Part shown: positions 6,105-12,865 of the stretch, in pieces
Layout: each line of letters starts with the position of its first letter
Position numbering within the stretch: position 1 is the stretch's first letter
Assembly: GCA_947177315.1 (NCBI GenBank)
Contig: CAMWTX010000027.1
Location: 1-12,865, forward strand
DNA from: an uncultured Bacteroidales bacterium
GTDB taxonomy: Bacteria > Bacteroidota > Bacteroidia > Bacteroidales > P3
Reading direction: 5' to 3'
DNA: 12,865 bases
Notes under the pieces: model-generated
Told to the model about the DNA's origin: nothing
The model's database searches: none
What the model saw: only the letters and a program-made list of their open reading frames with translations
Position numbers and translations under genes: made by a program

Positions 6105-7408
6105 GTTCATTCTCCATTACCGGCGGAAAACGTTTGAGAGGATGCCTTACGCCGCAAGGAGCCAAGAACGAAGCCTTGCAGGTGATTTGCGCCTGCCTGC
6201 TCACCAGAGAAGCGGTTACGATACACAACGTTCCTCTTATCCGCGATGTACTCAAACTGATTGAACTTTTGCAAAGCATGGGGGTCAAGGTGGAACGCCC
6301 CGATTTGCATACCTTTGTTTTTCAAGCCCAAGACATAGACGCCGCTTACCTGCACACCGAAGATTTCCGGCAGAAAACCGGCTCCCTGCGCGGTTCGGTA
6401 ATGACCGCCGGCCCGCTTTTGGCGCGCATCGGGCATACCATCGTGCCCCAGCCCGGAGGCGACAAGATTGGCCGCCGCAAACTGGACACGCATTTTACGG
6501 GCTTTGAAAATTTAGGCGCCACCGTATCCTACAACCAGAACGAACACGCTTTTTACGTATCCGGCAGCCCGCTGCACGGCCGATATATGCTTTTGGACGA
6601 AGCCTCGGTAACGGGTACAGCCAACATCATCATGGCCGCGGTACTGGCCAAAGGCACTACCGTTATCTTCAACGCCGCCTGCGAACCCTATGTGCTGCAA
6701 CTGTGCCGCATGCTGGTGCGCATGGGCGCGCAAATCAAGGGCATCGGCTCGAACCTGCTGCAGATAGACGGTGTTGGCGAACTCCACGGCACGGAACACA
6801 CCTTGCTGCCCGACATGATTGAAGTGGGCAGTTTTATCGGCATGGCCGCCATGACCCGTTCCGAAATCACGATATGCAACGTGGACCCGCTCAGCCTCGG
6901 GCTTATTCCCCAGGTGTTCGGAAAATTGGGCATCTACACCGAATTCAAGGGCGACGACCTGTATGTGCCGGCGCAAGACCACTATACGATAGAAAGCTCG
7001 CGAGACGGCTCTATCCTTACCATTTCAGACGCTCCCTGGCCGGGATTCACGCCCGACCTTATCAGTATCGCCCTGGTGACCGCCACCCAGGCCAAAGGCA
7101 GTGTGCTTATCCATCAGAAGATGTTCGAAAGCCGCCTGTTCTTTGTAGATAACCTTATCAGCATGGGGGCAAAAATCATTCTCTGCGACCCGCACCGCGC
7201 CACCGTTATCGGCCTCAACCGCGAATCTCCGCTGCAAAGCATCTCGATGGTTTCGCCCGACATACGCGCCGGGGTATCGCTTCTGATTGCCGCCATGTCG
7301 GCCGAAGGCATCAGCACGATTCACAACATCGAACAGATAGACCGCGGTTACGAGCAGATAGACGAACGGCTCAACCGTATCGGCGCGGATATCCGTAGAA
7401 ATTCTTAG
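6101..7408 (+). CDS. murA: UDP-N-acetylglucosamine 1-carboxyvinyltransferase, Asp-type active site
   Basis: MurA transfers enolpyruvate from phosphoenolpyruvate to UDP-GlcNAc, the first committed cytoplasmic step of peptidoglycan synthesis. The 435-residue protein covers the whole EPSP-synthase-like fold. Lys22-Asn23 (GAKNEA) match the catalytic pair of E. coli MurA, RGSVMTAGP (97-105) is conserved, DAPWPGFTPD resembles the loop holding the general base, and DIRAGVSLLIA is the C-terminal signature. The active-site loop reads QPGGDKIGRRKLD (117-129). The usual cysteine (Cys115 in E. coli), target of fosfomycin, is Asp121. The TTG at 6101 is chosen because the N-terminus then aligns residue for residue with E. 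coli MurA and has an ideal Shine-Dalgarno; the next ATG would lose 59 residues. It overlaps the DUF4290 stop (TTGA), which suggests translational coupling, and priA follows after 3 bases. Confidence 0.96.
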   Translation: MSSFSITGGKRLRGCLTPQGAKNEALQVICACLLTREAVTIHNVPLIRDVLKLIELLQSMGVKVERPDLHTFVFQAQDIDAAYLHTEDFRQKTGSLRGSVMTAGPLLARIGHTIVPQPGGDKIGRRKLDTHFTGFENLGATVSYNQNEHAFYVSGSPLHGRYMLLDEASVTGTANIIMAAVLAKGTTVIFNAACEPYVLQLCRMLVRMGAQIKGIGSNLLQIDGVGELHGTEHTLLPDMIEVGSFIGMAAMTRSEITICNVDPLSLGLIPQVFGKLGIYTEFKGDDLYVPAQDHYTIESSRDGSILTISDAPWPGFTPDLISIALVTATQAKGSVLIHQKMFESRLFFVDNLISMGAKIILCDPHRATVIGLNRESPLQSISMVSPDIRAGVSLLIAAMSAEGISTIHNIEQIDRGYEQIDERLNRIGADIRRNS

Positions 7409-7411
7409 AAA

Positions 7412-9868
7412 ATGGGCGTTTTTGCCGATGTGCTGCTGCCCCTGCCCTTGCGCTTGGACTTTACCTATTCCGTTCCCGAGGAAATGGAGGAACGCTTGCA
7501 GGTTGGCGTGCGCGTTTGCGTGCCGCTGGGCAAAAGCAAGGTGTATGCAGGGCTGGTAAAGCGCATCCATCGGAACAATCCCAAACAGGAAGCCAAGTCC
7601 ATTATCGCGGTGCTGGACGATGAACCCGTGGTGAACCCGCAGCAATTCGCCTTTTGGAAATGGATGGCGGATTACTACCTCTGCACCGAAGGGGATGTGA
7701 TGGCGGCCGCCCTGCCCTCCGGGTTCAAGCTCGACAACGAAACCAAACTGGTGCTCAACCCCGATTTCGACGGGGATGTATCCAACCTCAACCAACGTCA
7801 GATAGATATCATCGCCGCCTTGGAAAGCAAGGGCGAAATCACCATCGAACAGGCGGCGCAGGCCTCGGCGCAAGCCAAGGTTTTTCCTTTGGTGCGCGGA
7901 CTGAGGGAGCAAGGCGTGGTGCTGGTAAAGGAAGAGATTTCGGAACGCTACCGCCCCTTGCGGGAACTCTTTGTGCGCTGGACGCCCGAATACCGCGATA
8001 ATCCCGACAGACAGCAGGAACTCTTCGGCCGTTTGGAAAAACGCGCCTTTAACCAACTGCAGGTGTTGATGGCCTATGTGTCGCTCTGCCCCCAAGCCGA
8101 AGACGGCCTGGTGAGCAAAGCCTTGCTGACGGCCAAATCCAAACAGACACCCGCCGCCCTGGCCGCCTTGGTGAAGAAAGGCATCTTTGAGATTTCCGAA
8201 AAACAGAAAAGCCGTCTGGAAACCTTGGCGACCTCCGCCTCCCTGCCCGAAAACGTGCAGCTTTCGCAGGCGCAGCAAACCGCGCTCAAACAGATACAAG
8301 AGGGATTGGAGAAAAAAGCGGTCTGCCTGCTGCACGGAGTAACCTCCAGCGGCAAGACCGAAATCTACATACAACTTATACGCCAAGTGCTGGAACAAGG
8401 AAAGCAGGTGCTTTTCCTCCTGCCCGAAATCGCGCTTTCGGCACAGATGATACTACGCTTGCGCAAGTATTTCGGCGATACCGTGGGGGTTTATCATTCG
8501 CGCTACAACGAAGCCGAAAAGGTGGAGATATGGAAGAACACCGGCACACGCTACCGCGTTATCCTGGGCGCGCGCTCGGCGCTTTTTCTGCCTTTCAGCA
8601 ATCTGGGGCTCATTATCGTGGATGAGGAACACGAAACCTCCTACAAACAGCAAGACCCCGCTCCCCGTTACCACGCCCGGGATGCCGCCGTTTTTCTGGC
8701 GCACCTGCACGGTGCCAAAACGGTGCTGGGTTCCGCCACGCCCTCCATCGAGTCGTATTATAACGCGCTGCACGGAAAATATGCCTTGGCCACGCTCTTT
8801 ACCCGCTACGGGGGTGTTCGCCTGCCTGACATATTAGTGGCGGATTTAAAAGAGGAAAAGAGGCAGAAAACCATGCAGGGCAATTTCTCCTCGCTTCTTG
8901 CCGAAAAGATAAGGCTCGCCCTTGAAAACGGCAAGCAGGTGATTCTTTTTCAGAACCGGCGCGGATTCTCCACCCGTCTGGAATGCGAGGTGTGCGGCCA
9001 TGTGCCGGTGTGTGAGAAATGCGATGTAACACTTACCTATCACAAACACCGCTCGGTGCTGCTCTGCCATTACTGCGGCTATACCGTGAACCAGCCCAAA
9101 CTCTGCCCCGAATGCGGCAATCCTTCCTTAAAATTGAAAGGTTTCGGCACAGAACGCATCGAAGAAGATTTACAGTTGCTCTTTCCCCAAGCCAAGGTGG
9201 AACGCATGGACTTAGACAGCACGCGTGCCAAAGGCTCTTACCATAAAATCATCGAGAACTTCCAGAACCGCAAGACCGATATTCTGGTGGGAACGCAAAT
9301 GGTTACCAAAGGGCTCGATTTCGACAATGTGGCGGTGGTGGGCATCCTCGATGCAGACAGCCTCATTTCCTTTCCCGACTTCAGGTCGTATGAACGCAGT
9401 TTTCATCTGATGACCCAGGTGAGCGGACGGGCCGGCCGGAAAGAGGGCGGCGGAGAAGTCGTGATACAGACCCACAAGCCCGACTTTCAGGTGATACGGG
9501 ATGTGATGAACAGCGATTACGCCTCGATGTACACGCATCAGATACAGGAAAGAATGGTATTCCGCTATCCGCCTTTTTTCCGACTGATACGGCTGAGCCT
9601 GCGCCACAAGGAGGAAACCGCCGTGTTCGAGGCGGCGCGGGTCTTGGCCGCCGAATTGAAAAAGATATTCGGGGATCGGGTGCTGGGACCCGAATACCCT
9701 ATGGTGAGCCGCATCAACACCTACTATATACAGGAAATCATGCTCAAGATAGAGCGCACGCCCCAAATCGAAAAGATGAAAGCCCGCCTGCAACAGTGCA
9801 TCGATGATTTCCTTGCCGGCAACCCCCGGAGCAAATTACGGGTGGTGGTGGATGTGGATCCCCAATAA
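7412..9868 (+). CDS. priA: Primosomal protein N', replication restart helicase
   Basis: PriA recognises stalled or repaired replication forks, unwinds the lagging strand 3' to 5', and starts primosome loading. The 818-residue protein carries the N-terminal fork-binding domain (LPLRLDFTYSVP, 11-22, through VPLG, 37-40), a winged-helix linker, Walker A GVTSSGKT (309-316), Walker B DEEH (404-407) and motif III LGSATPS (439-445). Eight zinc-binding cysteines stand at 525, 528, 534, 537, 552, 555, 565 and 568. The helicase motifs VGTQMVTKGLDF (626-637) and QVSGRAGR (669-676) follow. All expected motifs are intact, and it is a little longer than the E. coli protein (732). The ATG at 7412 lies 3 bases after the murA stop, so it should be cotranscribed with DUF4290-murA. 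No Shine-Dalgarno is seen. Confidence 0.97.
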   Translation: MGVFADVLLPLPLRLDFTYSVPEEMEERLQVGVRVCVPLGKSKVYAGLVKRIHRNNPKQEAKSIIAVLDDEPVVNPQQFAFWKWMADYYLCTEGDVMAAALPSGFKLDNETKLVLNPDFDGDVSNLNQRQIDIIAALESKGEITIEQAAQASAQAKVFPLVRGLREQGVVLVKEEISERYRPLRELFVRWTPEYRDNPDRQQELFGRLEKRAFNQLQVLMAYVSLCPQAEDGLVSKALLTAKSKQTPAALAALVKKGIFEISEKQKSRLETLATSASLPENVQLSQAQQTALKQIQEGLEKKAVCLLHGVTSSGKTEIYIQLIRQVLEQGKQVLFLLPEIALSAQMILRLRKYFGDTVGVYHSRYNEAEKVEIWKNTGTRYRVILGARSALFLPFSNLGLIIVDEEHETSYKQQDPAPRYHARDAAVFLAHLHGAKTVLGSATPSIESYYNALHGKYALATLFTRYGGVRLPDILVADLKEEKRQKTMQGNFSSLLAEKIRLALENGKQVILFQNRRGFSTRLECEVCGHVPVCEKCDVTLTYHKHRSVLLCHYCGYTVNQPKLCPECGNPSLKLKGFGTERIEEDLQLLFPQAKVERMDLDSTRAKGSYHKIIENFQNRKTDILVGTQMVTKGLDFDNVAVVGILDADSLISFPDFRSYERSFHLMTQVSGRAGRKEGGGEVVIQTHKPDFQVIRDVMNSDYASMYTHQIQERMVFRYPPFFRLIRLSLRHKEETAVFEAARVLAAELKKIFGDRVLGPEYPMVSRINTYYIQEIMLKIERTPQIEKMKARLQQCIDDFLAGNPRSKLRVVVDVDPQ

Positions 9869-9902
9869 ATCGCTATATTTGACTTCGTCCAAGATACTGG
9901 CA

Positions 9903-9940
9903 CCTCGGCCAAAAGCAAATAAATTTGTTTTTGGCCGAGG
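9903..9940. repeat. Long near-perfect inverted repeat between priA and the PfkB kinase gene
   Basis: CCTCGGCCAAAA (9903-9914) and TTTTGGCCGAGG (9929-9940) are perfect complements. A G-T wobble and four or more further pairs (CAAA/TTTG) extend this to about 17 pairs around the loop TAAA (9920-9923). It starts 35 bases after the priA stop and overlaps the -33 element of the next promoter. No T tract follows, so a classical terminator is unlikely. It could protect the priA mRNA end, act as an operator, or be part of a repeated promoter element. Confidence 0.8.
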
Positions 9941-9956
9941 CTTATCCGTATCTTTG
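9924..9956 (+). promoter_or_regulatory. Promoter for the PfkB kinase-dusB operon
   Basis: TTTG (9924-9927), 21 bases, then TATCTTTG (9949-9956) is a full consensus -7 box with a fitting -33. The -33 element lies inside the hairpin described at 9903-9940. Transcription should start near 9961, giving a leader of about 15 bases before the ATG at 9976. Confidence 0.75.
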
Positions 9957-9975
9957 TAGTTTTTGCAAAACAGCC

Positions 9976-11004
9976 ATGCAAGCGAACAAGAAACTTTCCG
10001 GGCAAGGCAAGATTCTCGGTATGGGAAATGCCTTGGTTGACCTTATCTTCCAGCTCCCCTCCGACGAACTCTTGGAGAAATGGAATCTGCCCAAGGGCAG
10101 CATGACGCTTATCGACCAACAGCAGGCCGGCGTTATCCTCAACTACTTCGGGCAGGAACAGCCGGTACTGGCAACGGGCGGATCGGCCTCCAACACCATC
10201 ACTTCCATCGCCGCCTTAGGCGGGCATTGCGGTTTTATCGGACAAATCGGCAAAAACGACATATACGGCAACTTTTATATCGAACATCTTACCAAACACG
10301 GCATCACGCCTTACTTCCGCCGTATCGACACCCCTACCGGAACCGCCATCACCCTGATGAGCCCCGACACGGAACGCACATTCGCCACCTATCTCGGCGC
10401 GGCCTCCTCGATGACCGAAGAAAACATCAACCGCGAGGTATTTTCGGGATACGGCTATTTCCATATCGAGGGCTATATGGTGCAGAACTACGCGCTTCTG
10501 GAAAAAGCCCTGCAGACGGCCCGCGACTGCAATATGGTAATCTCATTGGACTTGGCGAGCTATAACATCGTCAAGAGCCATCTTGATTTTATACGCCATA
10601 TCCTGCCGACGGTGGATGTGGTCTTTGCCAACGAAGAAGAAGCCCTTGCCTTTACGGGCCAAGACAATCTGGAAGCCTTGAATCTTCTGGCCAACCAAGT
10701 GGCGGTTTCCGTAGTGAAACTCGGACCGCGCGGTTCGTTGGTGATGTACCGAGGCAAACTTTATGCCATCGATGCCGACAAGGTGGTAAAGACCGACAGC
10801 AACGGTGCGGGCGACAGCTACGCCGCAGGATTCCTCTACGGATTAAGCCGCGGATTGGGCGTGCAGGAATGTGGCGAAATAGCCTCTACGGTGGCCACGC
10901 AGGTGGTGCAGGTAACCGGGCCCAAACTCACCGCACGGCAATGGAAGGAACTTCTTCCCCGCATCCGTAAAATCGAAGCACGCAACACCCAATGGCCCGA
11001 ATAG
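9976..11004 (+). CDS. PfkB-family carbohydrate/nucleoside kinase (adenosine kinase-like)
   Basis: This is a 342-residue cytoplasmic kinase of the ribokinase/PfkB family, which phosphorylates sugars or nucleosides with ATP. Signature 1 is GGSASNTI (68-75). Signature 2 is DSNGAGDSYAAGFLYG (274-289), with catalytic base Asp280 and the GAGD anion hole. FANEEEALAFTG (218-228) and KLGPRGSL (248-255) are also typical. The N-terminus GKILGMGNALVDLI resembles proteins annotated as adenosine kinase in Bacteroidota, but the substrate cannot be settled from motifs. The frame is open upstream to 9925, but that stretch contains the promoter, so the ATG at 9976 is used. Its 3' end overlaps dusB by 13 bases, so the two are cotranscribed. 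Confidence 0.93.
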   Translation: MQANKKLSGQGKILGMGNALVDLIFQLPSDELLEKWNLPKGSMTLIDQQQAGVILNYFGQEQPVLATGGSASNTITSIAALGGHCGFIGQIGKNDIYGNFYIEHLTKHGITPYFRRIDTPTGTAITLMSPDTERTFATYLGAASSMTEENINREVFSGYGYFHIEGYMVQNYALLEKALQTARDCNMVISLDLASYNIVKSHLDFIRHILPTVDVVFANEEEALAFTGQDNLEALNLLANQVAVSVVKLGPRGSLVMYRGKLYAIDADKVVKTDSNGAGDSYAAGFLYGLSRGLGVQECGEIASTVATQVVQVTGPKLTARQWKELLPRIRKIEARNTQWPE

Positions 11005-11969
11005 GCGATCTCGACTTAGGCGATTTTCCGCTTTGGCTTTCTCCGATGGAAGCCGTTACCGACGCTCCTTTCAGAAGCCTCTGCAAACAATACGGGGCGG
11101 ATGTGCTGGTAAGCGAGTTCGTTTCTTCCGATGCGGTGGTGCGCATGGCGGGAAAAACGCTTTCCAAAATGGACTTCCGTGCCGAGGAACGCCCCACCGG
11201 CATTCAGATTTTTGGGCATGATGAGCAGAGCATGCGCCAGGCCGCCGAAATAGCCGCTTCTAAAAAACCCGATTTCATAGACCTCAACTGGGGCTGCCCC
11301 GTGCGCAAGATCGTAAGCAAAGGCGCGGGTAGCGGCATCTTGCAAGATATTCCCAAAATGGTTTCGATTACGAGTGCCGTGGTAAAAGCCATGAACGAGA
11401 TAAACCTGCCCGTAACGGTAAAGACCCGTCTGGGCTGGGATTCCAACAGCAAACCTATCGTGGAAGTGGCTGAACGCCTGCAGGACATCGGCATCCGAGC
11501 CATCAGCATACACGGCAGAACCCGTGCCCAACTCTACGGCGGCACTGCCGACTGGAACCTGATCGGACAGGTAAAGAATAATCCGCGCATGCATATTCCC
11601 GTATTCGGCAACGGCGATATCGACTCGGCGCAGAAAGCCGTGGAAATGCGGCAACATTACGGCGTAGATGGCGTTCTTATCGGCAGGGCGGCGATTGGAA
11701 ACCCTTGGATTTTCAGGCAGGTAAAGCACTTTATGGAAACCGGAAAGGAACTTCCCCTGCCCAGCGTGCAGGAACGCAAGGAAATCTGTATGCAGCTGTT
11801 TGAAAAAGAAACCGAATGTAAGGGCGAACGGGTGGCCGCCCAGGAAATGAAGATACACTATTCGGGATTTTTCAAGGGACTACCCGGATTCAAGCCGGTA
11901 AAGATGAAACTGATGCTTTCCTCCTCGATGCGGGAAGCACAGGAGCTGCTGGAAAGTTACCCAGAATAG
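10992..11969 (+). CDS. dusB: tRNA-dihydrouridine synthase, DusB type
   Basis: Dus enzymes are FMN-dependent TIM barrels that reduce uridines in the D-loop of tRNA with NADPH. The 325-residue product has the normal length. LSPMEAVTDAPFR (16-28) is the FMN-binding start, NWGCPVRKIVSKGAGSG (99-115) holds the catalytic Cys102, KTRLGW lies at 144-149, HGRTRAQ at 174-180, GNGDI at 206-210 and GRAAIGNPW at 231-239, the last two being phosphate-binding loops. NWGCP with GAGSG favours DusB over DusA or DusC; which uridine is modified is not certain. The ATG lies inside the end of the kinase gene (13-base overlap), and no Shine-Dalgarno is evident. The stop is only 2 bases from the end of the convergent ftsE. 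Confidence 0.94.
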   Translation: MARIGDLDLGDFPLWLSPMEAVTDAPFRSLCKQYGADVLVSEFVSSDAVVRMAGKTLSKMDFRAEERPTGIQIFGHDEQSMRQAAEIAASKKPDFIDLNWGCPVRKIVSKGAGSGILQDIPKMVSITSAVVKAMNEINLPVTVKTRLGWDSNSKPIVEVAERLQDIGIRAISIHGRTRAQLYGGTADWNLIGQVKNNPRMHIPVFGNGDIDSAQKAVEMRQHYGVDGVLIGRAAIGNPWIFRQVKHFMETGKELPLPSVQERKEICMQLFEKETECKGERVAAQEMKIHYSGFFKGLPGFKPVKMKLMLSSSMREAQELLESYPE

Positions 11970-11971
11970 AC

Positions 11972-12655
11972 CTATAACTGTTCGTGGCGAACCGTGCCAT
12001 CCTCGCACACCAAAATATGTGAAGGGAACTTAGTAATCATCAAGAAATCGTGCGTGGCGACCAAAACGGCGCAGTCCTGGCTGATTCTCACCAAAAGCCG
12101 CATGATTTCTTCGGAAGTGTCGGGATCAAGGTTTCCCGTAGGTTCATCCGCCAAAATCACTTCGGGATTGTTCAGCAAGGCGCGCGCGATGGCCAGGCGT
12201 TGCTGTTCGCCGCCCGAAAGCTGGTAGGGCATCTTGTACGCCTTGTTTTCCATGCCTACCATTTCGAGCACTTCCCGTATCCGACGTTGGATGTCGGTTT
12301 TGTTCTTCCAGTCGGTGGCGCGGAGCACAAAGTCGAGGTTATCGAAGACCGAACGGTCGGTCAACAGCTGGAAATCCTGAAACACCACGCCCAGTTTGCG
12401 GCGCAGGTAGGGAATATCTTTCTTGGACAGGGTGGCCAAATCGTAGCCCGCCACACGGGCCCGTCCCGAACGCACGGGAATATCGGCATAAAGGGTGCGC
12501 AAAAGCGAACTTTTGCCGGCTCCCGTCTTTCCGATAAGATAGACCAATTCGCCTTTGCTTATCGAAAAGTTCACTTCCGAAAGAACGCGGGTCTTCTTCT
12601 GATATACATCCAGATTTTCCGCCCACAATACGGGATTTGCCTCCATCGTCGTCAT
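11972..12655 (-). CDS. ftsE: Cell division ATP-binding protein FtsE
   Basis: FtsE is the ABC ATPase that works with the membrane protein FtsX to control peptidoglycan hydrolases during septation. The 227-residue product has Walker A GKTGAGKSS (42-50), the Q-loop VFQDFQLL (91-98) typical of FtsE, signature LSGGEQQR (146-153), Walker B VILADEPTG (166-174) and the switch His202. The frame is open to 12781, but the extra 42 residues overlap the preceding gene and have no ABC similarity. The ATG at 12655 gives the standard FtsE length and overlaps the upstream stop by one base (TAATG); an ATG three codons later (12646) is also possible. ftsX is not next to it in the visible sequence. The close LolD family is the main alternative, but VFQDFQLL favours FtsE. 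Confidence 0.92.
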   Translation of the reverse strand: MTTMEANPVLWAENLDVYQKKTRVLSEVNFSISKGELVYLIGKTGAGKSSLLRTLYADIPVRSGRARVAGYDLATLSKKDIPYLRRKLGVVFQDFQLLTDRSVFDNLDFVLRATDWKNKTDIQRRIREVLEMVGMENKAYKMPYQLSGGEQQRLAIARALLNNPEVILADEPTGNLDPDTSEEIMRLLVRISQDCAVLVATHDFLMITKFPSHILVCEDGTVRHEQL

Positions 12656-12865
12656 TACATTCCCAATTTTGCCTTGATTGCCTGCAACTCGCTTTCCAGT
12701 TCGGCTTGCTTGCGCGACTGTTCTTCCAGACGTTTTTCCAAATCGTTTACCTGATGCGAAAGATTTTGGTTTATCTGCCAAAGCACCGGCACCAAGCCGA
12801 TATAATCCAGGCTCAACATGCCCTTGTCTTCATCTCCCCGCACCAATTCAGGGAATATCCTACGC
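12655..12865 (-). CDS. C-terminal end of a peptidase S74 (intramolecular chaperone) domain protein, partial
   Basis: The reading frame enters from the right edge, and 70 codons including the stop at 12657-12655 are visible; the start lies outside. The visible residues include FPELVRGDEDKGMLSLDY and IGLVPVLW, matching the end of the endosialidase-type chaperone domain of phage tail-spike and bacterial surface proteins. That domain guides trimer folding and then cuts itself off. A charged heptad-like helix follows (VNDLEKRLEEQSRKQAELES), as expected for the trimeric coiled coil that ends such domains. The autocleavage Ser lies upstream of the visible part. I infer a secreted or surface protein, a common free-standing gene type in Bacteroidota, but a prophage origin cannot be excluded. 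It overlaps ftsE by one base and is probably cotranscribed with it. Confidence 0.8.
   Translation of the reverse strand, partial: RRIFPELVRGDEDKGMLSLDYIGLVPVLWQINQNLSHQVNDLEKRLEEQSRKQAELESELQAIKAKLGM

Noticed and set aside
4395..6110. 571-residue open frame on the minus strand opposite truB and the DUF4290 gene
   Set aside because: Its product is low complexity with runs of Val, Ala and His and resembles no family. It lies antisense to two well-supported genes, and such frames arise from the codon use of the true strand.
7025..8398. 457-residue open frame on the minus strand opposite murA and priA
   Set aside because: It crosses the junction of two conserved genes, its composition (Gly, Phe, His, Gln) is that of reverse-complement noise, and no start signal or promoter was seen.
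9874..9881. TATATTTG, a match to the -7 consensus just after priA
   Set aside because: No TTG stands at a suitable distance upstream (the region is GGTGGTGGTGGATG), and a better promoter follows at 9924-9956. It may be a decayed part of the repeated promoter module.
9925..9975. N-terminal extension of the PfkB kinase from an upstream TTG
   Set aside because: The TTG lies inside the hairpin and -33 element, upstream of the predicted transcription start.
12656..12781. 42-residue N-terminal extension of ftsE
   Set aside because: It overlaps the S74-domain gene in another frame, is basic and without ABC similarity; the ATG at 12655 gives normal FtsE length.

Overview
The window looks like a fragment of a genome from the order Bacteroidales (phylum Bacteroidota), with GC content somewhat above 50%. 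Three things point there: gene content largely confined to that phylum (a GldF-GldG fusion, a DUF4290 protein, a divergent DUF62 protein of the SAM hydrolase family), promoters of the Bacteroidota type (TTG, about 20 bases, then TAnnTTTG), and the near absence of Shine-Dalgarno sequences. The first ~47-55 bases are not genomic. They match an Illumina Nextera i5 adapter, so the left edge is a contig end and the gene running into it is cut short.

Layout. On the minus strand at the left, a DUF62-family gene (2348-3208) leads into the gldF-gldG fusion (48-2342), 5 bases apart. A divergent promoter region (about 3209-3432) carries a near-leaderless minus-strand promoter and two tandem copies of a plus-strand promoter ahead of lpxD (lipid A synthesis, 3433-4470). 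lpxD ends in a clear intrinsic terminator that abuts the start of truB (tRNA pseudouridine-55 synthase, 4524-5234). A further promoter precedes a tight cluster: DUF4290 gene (5349-6104), murA (6101-7408, 4-base overlap, TTG start with a strong Shine-Dalgarno) and priA (7412-9868, 3-base gap). A 17-bp hairpin combined with a promoter separates these from a PfkB-family sugar/nucleoside kinase gene (9976-11004), which overlaps dusB (10992-11969). Convergent with dusB, only 2 bases away, is ftsE (11972-12655, minus). Its start overlaps the stop of a gene entering from the right edge whose product ends in a peptidase S74 (intramolecular chaperone) domain.

The genes are mostly housekeeping: envelope synthesis (LpxD, MurA), tRNA modification (TruB, DusB), replication restart (PriA) and division (FtsE). 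I found no mobile element, CRISPR array, RNA gene or defence system, and no gene-free stretch over 300 bases. The points most worth a second look are the adapter-derived end, the DUF62 protein lacking two of three catalytic residues of its family, MurA with Asp in place of the fosfomycin-target Cys, the single strong Shine-Dalgarno paired with a TTG start, and a recurring promoter module with inverted repeats over the -33 element. I do not see a new multi-gene system.
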